The translations under genes and the position numbers were made by a program. Source: Planctomycetota bacterium (GTDB lineage: Bacteria; Planctomycetota; UBA1135; GCA-002686595). From it: DNA of 44,197 bases. Below, piece by piece: positions 7,125-15,028 of the stretch. Under the pieces are notes generated by a model. The model was not told the origin of the DNA and ran no database searches. It worked only from the letters and a program-made list of their open reading frames with translations. Every line of letters begins with the position of its first letter. Position 1 is the stretch's first letter. The stretch covers positions 1 through 44,197 of the forward strand of contig JAJDEW010000012.1 in NCBI GenBank assembly GCA_029259595.1, read 5' to 3'.

Positions 7125-10100
7125 ATGACCCCGCACCGCGTCTTGCTCGTCGTGCTCCTCGGGTTGGCCCCTGGGGTGCCTGCCTTCGCCCAGGCGAACC
7201 CCGCCACGCCTCTCGGCCCGCGCGGGGTGTTCGCGACGGTGGAAGGTACGGTGACCGACCTGGCGCGGCGCGCCGACGGCGCGCTGCTCTTCTGCACGGA
7301 CGAGGGCGACGTGGGAACTTTGGACGGCGACGGTGCGCTGCAGCTCCTGGCGGATGCCGCCTCGGCGCCCTTCACCGAACCGTTGCGGGCCGTGGCGGAG
7401 ACGCCGGCCGGCGAGGTCGTCGTGTGCGACCGCCAGGGGAAGATCTACCGGGTGCCTGGCGGGCTCATGCCGGTCGAGCTGATCTACAACGACCTCTTCA
7501 TGATCCAGGACGCGAGCGACATGATCGTCGACGCGACCGGCAACTTCCTGATCGCGAGCGCCACGCCGTCGAACGGGCTGCGGGGTCTCAATCAGATCAG
7601 CCCGGCGGGCAACCGCTGGGCGTACTGGCTGGTGCAACACGAGCCGGTCGCGCTCGCCGCGGATCCCCTGAGCGGCGACATCTGGATCGCGGACGAGGAC
7701 GGTCCCGGCATCCTGCGCGTGGTCGATCGGGAGGATCCGACGCATCCCACGGCGCTCGTGCCGAACACGAACGTGCTCGACGTCGAATCCGACGCCCTGG
7801 ACGGGGACATCGCCTTCGACGTGCTGGGCAACGCCTACGTCGCGACCGGCGACAGCGTGCTGCGGTACGCGCGCGCGAGCGGCCAGCGCGGGACGCTGGC
7901 CGTCGGCCTGGGCCAGGTGCGCGGCATCGCGCTCTCGGTCTCGAGCCCGCAGGTCTGGAGCACGACCGGACACAGCGTCTTCGTCGCGGCCGGTTCGAAC
8001 CCCACGACGATCCACGAGTTCGCGAACGTGCGGGCGGCCGCCGATGTGCTCGCGCCGTCTGTCGGCACGGTTCCGAACCGCGGCCTCCAGGTCCTGTTCT
8101 ACAACGGCATCCGGGTCTTCGACCTGGCCGTGGACCTGGACGGCAACTTGTTGGTCGGCGGCGACCTCTTCGGCGCGAACTTCAGCGTGCGTCGGATCCG
8201 GTTGCCCGTGCCGGCCGGACTCGAGCTCGTGGCCGGCGCTGCCGACGGGCTGTCGGGCCGTATCGAGGGCCTCGCGCCGGCTCCGGACGGCAAGCTCTTC
8301 GCCCTGACGAGCTCGGGCCGCATCCACGCCATCGAGGAGGGAGCGACGCCGCTCGTGACGACGGTCTACGCCGATCAGCCGAGCCTCGTGACCGCAGGCA
8401 AGGACCTGGCGCTGGCGCGCGACGGAACCCTGTTCGTCGCGGATCGCGAGGGCTTCGGTCCGGGCGAGCTCCTGGCGGTGTCCCCCGACGGGACGCCGGT
8501 GGCGTTGGCGGATACGTCCGAAACGCGCGGCCTGGCCGCCGATCCGTTCACGGGCCAGCTCCTGCTCTCGGAGTGGAACTGCACGGGCTTCTGCGGCACG
8601 GTCGGACGCTACGACTTCGATGCAGGCGCGATCTTCGACGTCGCGGGCTTCGCGACGATGAACTACTCGAACGACGCCGCCTGGGGCGACGGCGACCTCG
8701 TCGTCGACGTCGAAGGCGGGATCTACACCGTGTCCGAGGACGACTGGCGGCTCGTGCGCTTCGATCCGTCGAAGGCGCGTTTCGAACTCTTGGGTTCGAG
8801 CTACCTGAACCATCCCTCCGGACTCGCGATCGCGCGCTCGCGCTCGGGCTCGGGCAGCACGACCGGCTGGAGCCTTTACGTCAGCGAGTTCGACTTCCTG
8901 TGGGAGCTGCCGGGTGTCCCGCCGGCAGCGCCGCGTTGGGTCGACCCGGAGGCGCCGCCGATCGGCACCCTCGTCGGCTGGTTCTCGAGCGAGGTGGGCA
9001 CCCCGCGCGCGATGGTCGCGGACCCCGCTGGGGGAGCGCTCTTGGTCACGACCTCGACCGGCGTGCTCGTGTCGCTCTCGATCGACGACGGTTCCTTCGA
9101 CCTGCTGGCCAACGCGGCGGACGGCCTCGCCGGCGATCTGGTCGGATTGGCGACGACCCCGGCCGGCACGCTGGTCGCGGTATCTGCCGAGGGCCGTGTC
9201 TTCGGTCTCGATCCCGGCGCGGGCTACGCGGTCACCGAGCTGTTCGCCGACGCTGCCGACAACCTGTTCGAGGTGCGCGGCGTCTGCGTCGACGGCAACG
9301 GAACGATTTGGATCAGCGCGCGCGACGAGGGGCGCGAGCGCGGGTCGTTGTGGCGGCTCGCGGCCGGTGTGCTCGAGCGCGTCGCGCACACGGCGCGCGG
9401 TCAGCGGCCCGCGATCGATCCGCTGACGGCGGAGCTGTTCTTGGCGCAGCGTGGCAATCCGAGCGATGGCGCGGGCGAGGTCCTGCGGCTGGACGTGAGC
9501 GGCGCGGAGGTGGCCGTGGGCAACTTCCATGGGGATGCGGGCGCGGGTGGAGCGCCGACCACGTTCGAGTTGGACGCGCGCGACGGGGCGCTGGCCTTCG
9601 ACGCGGCCGGCGATTTCTACGTCGCCCAAGGCGTGAGCGGGCGCGTGCAGCACGTCGACCGCACGAGCGGCGCGCGGACGCTGCTCGCCGGTAACTACGA
9701 GCGTCCCGAAGCGCTGGTGGTCGCAGCTGGGCGCGACGGCATCGCCGGGGCCCAGGGCGCGAGCCTCTTCGTCCTGGACGGTTGGAGCGTTTGGGAACAC
9801 GGACTCGACGCCGGGATCCCGGGAGCACCGCCCGCGGCGCCACCGGGCCTCGCGCCGGCCGCGGCGCTGCGCGTCGGGGGGCTCACGCGCGTGGGCGACC
9901 CGGTCGCGATCGAGCTCGAGAGCGTGGCGGACGCGGGACGCGTCTACGTCGTGCTCGTCTCGTTGCAGGGCAAGCTGCCCGGCTTCCCGCTGGGGTCGCT
10001 CGGCGACGCGGGCGACCCGCGCGTGCTCCTGAACAACGCCCTTTCGGGAGCGTTCCTGCCGTCGTTCGCGGCCCTCGAGCGCACGGCCTTCGCGGGCGTC

Positions 10101-10280
10101 CTCGACGGGGTCGGCGTTCCGCTCGTCCCCCCGCAACTCGTCGCGCGCCGCTACCCGGCTTGGCTCCACCTCGACGGCTTCCTGGACCTGACCTGGGTCG
10201 CGCTCGACGCGGGTGCGCCGAACGGGATCGCCACCGTCGGTGGGACGACGCAGATCTATCTCGGACCCGACGACGAGTGA
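7125..10280 (+). CDS. Large secreted multi-blade beta-propeller (NHL-like) protein
   Basis: The product has 1051 residues with a typical Sec signal (MTPHRVLLVVLLGLAPGVPAFAQ). Almost the whole length is repeating propeller-blade sequence of the type AxDxxGNxLVxxxxxGxIxRV, for example DMIVDATGNFLIAS, DLAVDLDGNLLVGG and GVCVDGNGTIWISARDEG. There is enough for at least two propellers. The last 200 residues change character (ALRVGGLTRVGDPVAIELES...), resembling the non-enzymatic C-terminal domain common in planctomycete secreted proteins with a propeller. No catalytic residues, CxxCH motifs or membrane anchor are visible. The likely role is extracellular or periplasmic binding, with no substrate assignable. 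Confidence 0.75.
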   Translation: MTPHRVLLVVLLGLAPGVPAFAQANPATPLGPRGVFATVEGTVTDLARRADGALLFCTDEGDVGTLDGDGALQLLADAASAPFTEPLRAVAETPAGEVVVCDRQGKIYRVPGGLMPVELIYNDLFMIQDASDMIVDATGNFLIASATPSNGLRGLNQISPAGNRWAYWLVQHEPVALAADPLSGDIWIADEDGPGILRVVDREDPTHPTALVPNTNVLDVESDALDGDIAFDVLGNAYVATGDSVLRYARASGQRGTLAVGLGQVRGIALSVSSPQVWSTTGHSVFVAAGSNPTTIHEFANVRAAADVLAPSVGTVPNRGLQVLFYNGIRVFDLAVDLDGNLLVGGDLFGANFSVRRIRLPVPAGLELVAGAADGLSGRIEGLAPAPDGKLFALTSSGRIHAIEEGATPLVTTVYADQPSLVTAGKDLALARDGTLFVADREGFGPGELLAVSPDGTPVALADTSETRGLAADPFTGQLLLSEWNCTGFCGTVGRYDFDAGAIFDVAGFATMNYSNDAAWGDGDLVVDVEGGIYTVSEDDWRLVRFDPSKARFELLGSSYLNHPSGLAIARSRSGSGSTTGWSLYVSEFDFLWELPGVPPAAPRWVDPEAPPIGTLVGWFSSEVGTPRAMVADPAGGALLVTTSTGVLVSLSIDDGSFDLLANAADGLAGDLVGLATTPAGTLVAVSAEGRVFGLDPGAGYAVTELFADAADNLFEVRGVCVDGNGTIWISARDEGRERGSLWRLAAGVLERVAHTARGQRPAIDPLTAELFLAQRGNPSDGAGEVLRLDVSGAEVAVGNFHGDAGAGGAPTTFELDARDGALAFDAAGDFYVAQGVSGRVQHVDRTSGARTLLAGNYERPEALVVAAGRDGIAGAQGASLFVLDGWSVWEHGLDAGIPGAPPAAPPGLAPAAALRVGGLTRVGDPVAIELESVADAGRVYVVLVSLQGKLPGFPLGSLGDAGDPRVLLNNALSGAFLPSFAALERTAFAGVLDGVGVPLVPPQLVARRYPAWLHLDGFLDLTWVALDAGAPNGIATVGGTTQIYLGPDDE

Positions 10281-10302
10281 GGCCGACGGGCCGGCTGCTT
10301 CG

Positions 10303-10308
10303 TATGAT
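10303..10308 (+). promoter_or_regulatory. Putative -10 element TATGAT (leaderless geometry)
   Basis: TATGAT ends 6 bases before the ATG at 10315, and no Shine-Dalgarno site can fit between. It is the best match to the TANNNT-then-start pattern in the window. Confidence 0.55.
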
Positions 10309-10314
10309 GCGGCG

Positions 10315-10698
10315 ATGCCCGTTTCTCTTCGCGACTACTGGGACTTCGTCGAGGTCTGGATCAAGAAGCGCACCGGCGTGCACCTCGGCGAGGTCGTGAT
10401 CTATCCCGCCATGGTGCGCCACTGCTTGTGCTGCCAGAAGGGGCACTCCTACGCGCGCAAGACGAACGGTCTGTGCGAGGTCTGTGCAGCGGCGCCCCCG
10501 ACCTGTTCGATGTGCAAGCAGGTCTTCGAGCCCGACGACGATTCGGTCGGTCCCTACTGTCAGACGTGCTGGGCCAAGCTCGAGACCACCTGGACCGAGA
10601 CCTTCCAGAACGAAGATCCGGTGCGCGCCGTCGACAAGACGAAGGCGCTGGTCATCGCGGCCAAACCGCCCCTGCTCGGCTGCCGGCACGGCTCCTGA
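10315..10698 (+). CDS. Small cytoplasmic four-CxxC (zinc-ribbon-like) protein
   Basis: The product has 127 residues, with no signal or membrane segment. After an N-terminal stretch (MPVSLRDYWDFVEVWIKKRT) there are four cysteine clusters: C37-x-C39-C40, C54/C57, C64/C67 and C82/C85. Their spacing would build two zinc ribbons or knuckles. The start was chosen because the ATG directly follows a TATGAT box and the upstream frame is the tail of another gene in a different frame. I do not recognise the family. The metal sites suggest a nucleic-acid or protein-binding adaptor, but nothing in the neighbourhood fixes a role. Confidence 0.65.
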   Translation: MPVSLRDYWDFVEVWIKKRTGVHLGEVVIYPAMVRHCLCCQKGHSYARKTNGLCEVCAAAPPTCSMCKQVFEPDDDSVGPYCQTCWAKLETTWTETFQNEDPVRAVDKTKALVIAAKPPLLGCRHGS

Positions 10699-10855
10699 AC
10701 CGCACGAGAGCGACTCGAAGACCGGGCGGGGGTGGCAGCCGCACGAGCGCGAAAGGCGCGGATTGCGGTGCGGGAACCCTGTCGGTACCGTCGCAGTGTG
10801 GTCCGGGTCGTAGCCCCTGCCTGAGACGTCGCTCGCGACCACGGGGAGTCGAATC

Positions 10856-10936
10856 ATGACCCAAGTACGGATCTTGACGCGCACGCGCCGGGCATCGGCC
10901 CTCGACGTACAGGGGCATGCGCGGGAGCGCTCGTGA
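10856..10936 (+). CDS. Possible 26-codon leader peptide upstream of the histidine kinase
   Basis: An ATG at 10856, preceded by GGGGAG about 9 bases upstream, opens 26 codons (MTQVRILTRTRRASALDVQG...) ending at TGA 10934-10936. That stop overlaps the kinase GTG start as GTGA. The arrangement would couple kinase translation to the leader. The peptide is basic and resembles nothing known to me. It could be chance in GC-rich sequence, since the remaining part of the 10699-10932 gap shows no other gene. Confidence 0.35.
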   Translation: MTQVRILTRTRRASALDVQGHARERS

Positions 10937-13320
10937 CGGGCCTGCGCGCCAGTCGTGCGGTCCTGACGCCCCTCGCTGACGCGCGGCTCCGGCGCGAACG
11001 CTTTTGCGTGAGCGTCGCACGGGGCACGGCTTTCGTCTCCATGGCGATCGGCGTCGTCGTCCTGCTCGCCTGGGCGGCCGGCTGGGAGGCGGGAAAGAGC
11101 CTGCTCCCCGGTGCTGCGACGATGAAGCCGCTCACGGCGGTGTGCTTCGTGCTCCTGAGCGTGGCGTTGCTCTTTGTATCCAGCACGCGTGGGGGAAATG
11201 GCGGGACGCGCGTCGCCGCTTGGACTGCACGGGCGTGCGCGGCGACGGTGGTCGTGGTCGGCTTGCTCACGGCTCTCGCGGAGGCCTTCGACTTCCATCT
11301 GGGTCTCGACACGCTCCTGTTCCGCACTTCCGTGCTCGCGGAAGGCGACGACCACCCAGGACGGATGTCGGGCGCTACGGCGCAAGCCTTCCTGCTCTTC
11401 GGGCTGGCGTTGTCTCTGTTCCATCTGCGCTTTCGGGGCAACCAGACGTTGGTGCAAGCCCTGTCCACCGCCGCTGCCGCTCTGGGGCTCTTGGCGCTCG
11501 TGGGCTACGTCTTCGACGTGAACGGGCTCTACAGCTTCTCGCCGTACGCTTCGATGGCGCTGCACACGGCGCTACTGTTCGTACTCACGGGCGCCGGCGT
11601 GCTCCTGTCGCGTCCCGGACGCGGCTGGATGGCGGTGGCGATGAGCGAACGCGGGGGTGGCCTGCTCGCGCGCCGCATGTTGCCCGTGGCGATCGTGTTG
11701 CCCGTCGTGCTCGGCGGGTTCTGCCTCATGGGTGCGCGCGCCGGAGCGTACGAACCCTCCTTCGGAATGGCCCTGTTCGCCCTCGCGAGCATCCTGGTCC
11801 TGACGATTCTCATCTGGAGTTCCGCGCGGGCCATCGACCGGCTCGAGGAGTCGGTCGCACACACGGCGGCGCTCGCGCGCTCGAAAGCCGAGGACCTGAG
11901 GCTGACCCTGGAGAGCATCGGCGAGGGCGTCATCACGACGGATACCGAGGGGAACGTGACCCTGCTGAATCCGGTCGCAGAGGCTCTGACGGGCTGGTCG
12001 GAAGAGGAGGCCATGGGCCGGCCCTTGGAGGAGGTGTTTCGCGTCGTGGGGGGACACCTGCGGGTCAGGGAGAGCCCGGCCGCGCGCGTCCTGCTCGAGC
12101 GGAGCGTCGCCGGTTGGGACGGGTTGCACTTCTTGATCACGCGCGACGGTACCGAGCTGCCGGTCGTCTACAGCGGCGCACCGATCCGCGCCCCCGAGCG
12201 AGAGCAGGTCACGGGTGCGGTGATCGTCTTCCGTGACCGCACCGAGGAGCACGCCCGCATGCGCCAGGTGCAGGACAGCGAGCAGCGCTTCCGCACGCTG
12301 GTCAACGTCTCGGCGCAGGTCTTCTGGAAGGCGGAAGCGGACGGCTCGCTCGTCGACGATTCACCGTCCTGGCGAGCGTGGACCGGGCAGACCTACGAGG
12401 AGTGGCACGGCTGGGGTTGGCTGGATGCGATCCATCCGGAGGAGCGCGAACGGCTGAGCGAGCTCTGGAGCGGCGCGGTGGCCTCGGGCGAACCCTTCGA
12501 GGCGGAGTGTCGCATTCGCCGTTCCGACGGAAGTTGGCAGTGGAATTCCGTGCGCGCGGCGCCGGTCAGCGCGGGGGACGGGACGACGAGCTATTGGGTG
12601 GGGATGAACGCGGACATTTCCGAGCGCAAGCGCTCCGAGACGGCGATGCAGGCTTCCTTGCTCGAGAAGGAGAACCTCTTGCGCGAGATTCACCACCGCG
12701 TGAAGAACAACATGCAGGTCATCTCGAGCATCCTCGGTCTCCAGGCGGAACGGATCCCCGAGCCGGGGGCCCGGATCGCCTTCGACGAGTGCAAGGGACG
12801 CGTGCGTTGCATGGCGCTCGTTCACGAGCGGCTGTATGAGCAAAGCGACACGCTCGCGACGCTCGACTTCGGCAAGTACCTGCGGGACGTGGCCGAGCTC
12901 GTGGTGAACTTCTCCAACTACGCGGGAGCGGTGCGCCTGTCCGTGGAGTCGGATCCGATCTACCTCGACCTCGATACCGCGGTGCCTGTCAGCCTCATCC
13001 TGAACGAGCTCATCACGAACGCGCTCAAGTACGCCTTCCCCGATGGACGGGGCGGTTCCATCCGGGTCGCCTTGCGGCGGGATTCCGACGAAGGGGCGAT
13101 CCTGTCCGTCGAGGACGACGGCATCGGCCTGCCCGCGGATCTGGACTGGAAGCGGGCTTCGTCGCTCGGCCTGAAGATGGTGCGGATCCTGACGAAGCAG
13201 GTCCTGGGCCGGCTCGAGGTCGATGGGGCGGAGGGAGCCCGCTTCCACGTCCACTTCCCGATCCGGATGCGAAGGGAGCCGGTTCTCGACGAGGACTTCG
13301 TCTCACTTCTCCAGACCTGA
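10933..13320 (+). CDS. Membrane sensor histidine kinase, double PAS, HisKA_2 type
   Basis: The product has 795 residues. GTG start with GGGAG five bases upstream. About eight hydrophobic helices occupy residues 30-300 and form an uncharacterised membrane sensor domain. Two PAS domains follow, near 315-437 (SIGEGVITTDTEGNVTLLNP) and 450-572 (the PAS/PAC type ending in WVGMNADISERKRSE). The phosphoacceptor motif is EIHHRVKNNMQVISS with His587/588, typical of HisKA_2/HWE-related kinases. The ATPase core shows the N box (LNELITNALKYAFP), the G1 box (EDDGIGLP) and SLGLKMV. No receiver domain or response-regulator gene is adjacent, so it is an orphan kinase. Input signal and partner are unknown. 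It converges with the ferrochelatase gene. Confidence 0.9.
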   Translation: MTGLRASRAVLTPLADARLRRERFCVSVARGTAFVSMAIGVVVLLAWAAGWEAGKSLLPGAATMKPLTAVCFVLLSVALLFVSSTRGGNGGTRVAAWTARACAATVVVVGLLTALAEAFDFHLGLDTLLFRTSVLAEGDDHPGRMSGATAQAFLLFGLALSLFHLRFRGNQTLVQALSTAAAALGLLALVGYVFDVNGLYSFSPYASMALHTALLFVLTGAGVLLSRPGRGWMAVAMSERGGGLLARRMLPVAIVLPVVLGGFCLMGARAGAYEPSFGMALFALASILVLTILIWSSARAIDRLEESVAHTAALARSKAEDLRLTLESIGEGVITTDTEGNVTLLNPVAEALTGWSEEEAMGRPLEEVFRVVGGHLRVRESPAARVLLERSVAGWDGLHFLITRDGTELPVVYSGAPIRAPEREQVTGAVIVFRDRTEEHARMRQVQDSEQRFRTLVNVSAQVFWKAEADGSLVDDSPSWRAWTGQTYEEWHGWGWLDAIHPEERERLSELWSGAVASGEPFEAECRIRRSDGSWQWNSVRAAPVSAGDGTTSYWVGMNADISERKRSETAMQASLLEKENLLREIHHRVKNNMQVISSILGLQAERIPEPGARIAFDECKGRVRCMALVHERLYEQSDTLATLDFGKYLRDVAELVVNFSNYAGAVRLSVESDPIYLDLDTAVPVSLILNELITNALKYAFPDGRGGSIRVALRRDSDEGAILSVEDDGIGLPADLDWKRASSLGLKMVRILTKQVLGRLEVDGAEGARFHVHFPIRMRREPVLDEDFVSLLQT

Positions 13321-13325
13321 AGGAA

Positions 13326-13345
13326 TGAGCGTGTGGGTGCGCTCA
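13326..13345. terminator. Weak bidirectional hairpin between convergent genes
   Basis: TGAGCG (13326-13331) pairs with CGCTCA (13340-13345) in the 22-base gap between the kinase and hemH stops. Its right half contains the hemH stop codon. There is no T tract, so terminator function is tentative. Confidence 0.3.
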
Positions 13346-14443
13346 AGGCGCGAGCGCTGGCGCCACGAGCCGGGCCAGGGCCGCGACCCAGGCAGGGCTC
13401 GCGTTGAGCGACGGCACCAGCTCGAGCGTCTCGCCACCGGCCGCGCGGAAGTCGGCCTGAGCCCGCAGGCCGATCTCCTCGAGGGTCTCGAGGCAATCGG
13501 CGACGAAAGCGGGGCAGAACACGGCCAGCCGCTTCACCCCGCGACGCGCGAGCTCGACCAGCTCGACGTCCGTGTAGGGACGGATCCAGGGCGTGCGCCC
13601 GAGGCGCGACTGGAAGGTGATCGTGCTCTGCGTCTCGTCGAGTCCGAGGCGTGCGCGCAGGCCGCGCGTCGTGGCGAAGCACTGGGCGCGGTAACAGTTG
13701 CGATTGACTGCGACGAGGGCGTCGCAGCAGTCGGCTCGTACGAGGCAGTGCGCGCCGCTGTCGTCCGACTTCGTGCAGTGGCGCTCCGGCAGCCCGTGGT
13801 AACTGAAGAGCACGTGCTCGGGTCGCAGGCGTTCGAGCACCGGCCGCCCGATGGCGGCCCAGGCGTCGAGGAAGCCCGGGTCGTCGTAGAAGGGCGCCAG
13901 GACCTGGAGGAAGGGCGTGTTCCAACGCCGCGCGGCTTCGCGGTAGACGTGCTCGACGGTCGAACCGGTCGAGCTCGAGGCGTATTGCGGATAGAGCGGC
14001 GCCACCAGGATCCGATCGTGGCCGGCGTCACGCAGACGCTCGAGCGCGTCCGCGATGGACGGCTGCCCATAGCGCATCGCGAGCTCGATCGTGACGTCGG
14101 GCAGGTGTTGGCGGAGAGCACTCGCGAGCTCCTGGCCATGGACGAGCAGGGGCGAGCCCGCCTTCGTCCACACCTTGGCGTAGGCCGCGGCTGAGCGCGG
14201 CGCGCGGAACGGGGCGATGAGCGCGTTCACGAGCAGGAACCGCAGCGGTGCCGGCAGGTCGATCACGCGTGGATCGCCGAGGAACTCGCGCAAGTAGCGT
14301 CGGACCTCGGGCGTACGCGGAGCGGCAGGCGTGCCGAGGTTGACGAGCAGCAAGGCGGTCGCGGACGCTCCGGCGCGACCCTTCGGCCCGCGTTCGGGCC
14401 GGGTCGTCGTGCTGCTGTCGGGAGCTTGCGCAGGGGCTTCCAT
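13343..14443 (-). CDS. hemH: Ferrochelatase
   Basis: The product has 366 residues and is the heme-biosynthesis enzyme that inserts Fe2+ into protoporphyrin IX. Family hallmarks are clear: ALLLVNLGTP at the N-terminus, the catalytic-region FSYHGLPERH with His216, YRAQCFATT, FQSRLGRTPWIRPYTD, and the C-terminal FVADCLETLEEIG and SLNASPAWV. A 30-residue Ser/Thr/Pro/Arg-rich extension precedes the fold. The ATG at 14443 was preferred, but another in-frame ATG at 14491 (MRYLAAR) cannot be excluded. Several extra cysteines (HCTKS, GAHC, ADCC, RNC, AQC) cluster after the His motif. Some bacterial ferrochelatases bind a [2Fe-2S] cluster through internal cysteines, so this may be such a form. Heme supply fits the abundant cytochromes of the window. 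Confidence 0.95.
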   Translation of the reverse strand: MEAPAQAPDSSTTTRPERGPKGRAGASATALLLVNLGTPAAPRTPEVRRYLREFLGDPRVIDLPAPLRFLLVNALIAPFRAPRSAAAYAKVWTKAGSPLLVHGQELASALRQHLPDVTIELAMRYGQPSIADALERLRDAGHDRILVAPLYPQYASSSTGSTVEHVYREAARRWNTPFLQVLAPFYDDPGFLDAWAAIGRPVLERLRPEHVLFSYHGLPERHCTKSDDSGAHCLVRADCCDALVAVNRNCYRAQCFATTRGLRARLGLDETQSTITFQSRLGRTPWIRPYTDVELVELARRGVKRLAVFCPAFVADCLETLEEIGLRAQADFRAAGGETLELVPSLNASPAWVAALARLVAPALAP

Positions 14444-14543
14444 GGGGTCGCGCAGCGACCGTGGTCGCGCTCGTGCCGCAAGGTAGCGCATGCCGAGCGA
14501 CGAACCAACGCGGGGACGGAAAGACCAGGACGGCTCCAGAGGG

Positions 14544-14549
14544 TATGCT
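14544..14549 (+). promoter_or_regulatory. Putative -10 element TATGCT (leaderless geometry)
   Basis: TATGCT ends 8 bases before the ATG at 14558, and no ribosome site lies between. It supports 14558 as a real start and hence expression of the TGA-containing gene. Confidence 0.5.
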
Positions 14550-14557
14550 GCGCCGTC

Positions 14558-15025
14558 ATGAAGACGAATCTCGTCCGCTTCCTGCTCCCCGTCGCCTTCG
14601 TCGGCGTCCTCGGCACGGCGTGTCGCTCGACCGCGGCCCCGGTAGCTCCGGCCCCGCATGCCCCGGATGCCCAAGAGGCTCCGCGCGCGCCGCAGGCCCC
14701 GAAAGCGCCCGAGGCCCCGGTCGCGGACGCGGCCCGTCCCGAGGTGCGCTACTACCTGATCGCCGACCGCTGACCGTTTTGCCTGAAGGTCGTAGCCGCC
14801 GTGGGCGAGCTCGAAAAGGAATACGGGGAACGGGTCGAATTCGTGATCAAGACCGCTGCCGAAACGCAGGCGGCACAGGACGACATCGTGGCCTTCGGCT
14901 TCGTGGAGAAGAAGCACGGTCTGGTCGTCTTCACGCCGGCCGGCGAGCCGGGAGCGAAGCTGGCGGGACACGACTACGGCAAGGACGAGATCCGCGCCGC
15001 GATCGAGTCCGTGCTGTCTCCCTGA
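14558..15025 (+). CDS. Candidate selenoprotein: lipoprotein thioredoxin-like redox protein with in-frame TGA (Sec72)
   Basis: The frame from ATG 14558 stays open to TGA 15023-15025 except for one TGA at 14771-14773. Read as selenocysteine it gives a 155-residue protein. Residues 1-22 form a lipoprotein signal (LVRFLLPVAFVGVLGTAC, lipid Cys22). Residues 23-60 are an Ala/Pro-rich linker. Then VRYYLIADR-U-PFC begins a thioredoxin-fold domain: beta strand, U72-P73-F74-C75, helix (LKVVAAVGELEKEY), strand (RVEFVIKTA), and the ending KHGLVVFTPAGEPGAKLAG then GHDYGKDEIRAAIESVL-like helix. The TGA falls exactly where CPFC or CPYC redox enzymes have the attacking cysteine, and Cys75 is the resolving position. 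This coincidence argues against a random stop. Alternatives are a nonsense mutation of a Cys gene, or two separate short genes. It converges with the RidA gene, 3 bases apart. Confidence 0.75.
14774..14806 (+). promoter_or_regulatory. Possible bacterial SECIS element just after the in-frame TGA
   Basis: Bacterial SECIS hairpins lie within the coding sequence right after the UGA and expose a G, often GGU, in the loop. Here GGUC occurs at 14788-14791, 15-18 bases past the UGA. It can sit in a loop (AAGGUCG) closed by UGCCUG/UAGCCG, positions 14780-14785 with 14793-14798, with one C-C mismatch. An outer pairing of GCCU 14781-14784 with GGGC 14803-14806 is an alternative. The fold was done by eye only and the stem is short. 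Confidence 0.4.
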
Positions 15026-15028
15026 TGC

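Noticed and set aside
6846..10169. 1107-codon minus-strand open frame opposite the large propeller gene
   Set aside because: Its composition is the reverse image of the propeller blades, it has no recognisable family, and the + strand frame has a signal peptide and repeats.
14801..15025. Separate small gene starting at GTG 14801
   Set aside because: It is in the same frame as the upstream lipoprotein segment and begins in the middle of a helix, so readthrough of TGA 14771-14773 as Sec explains both parts better.
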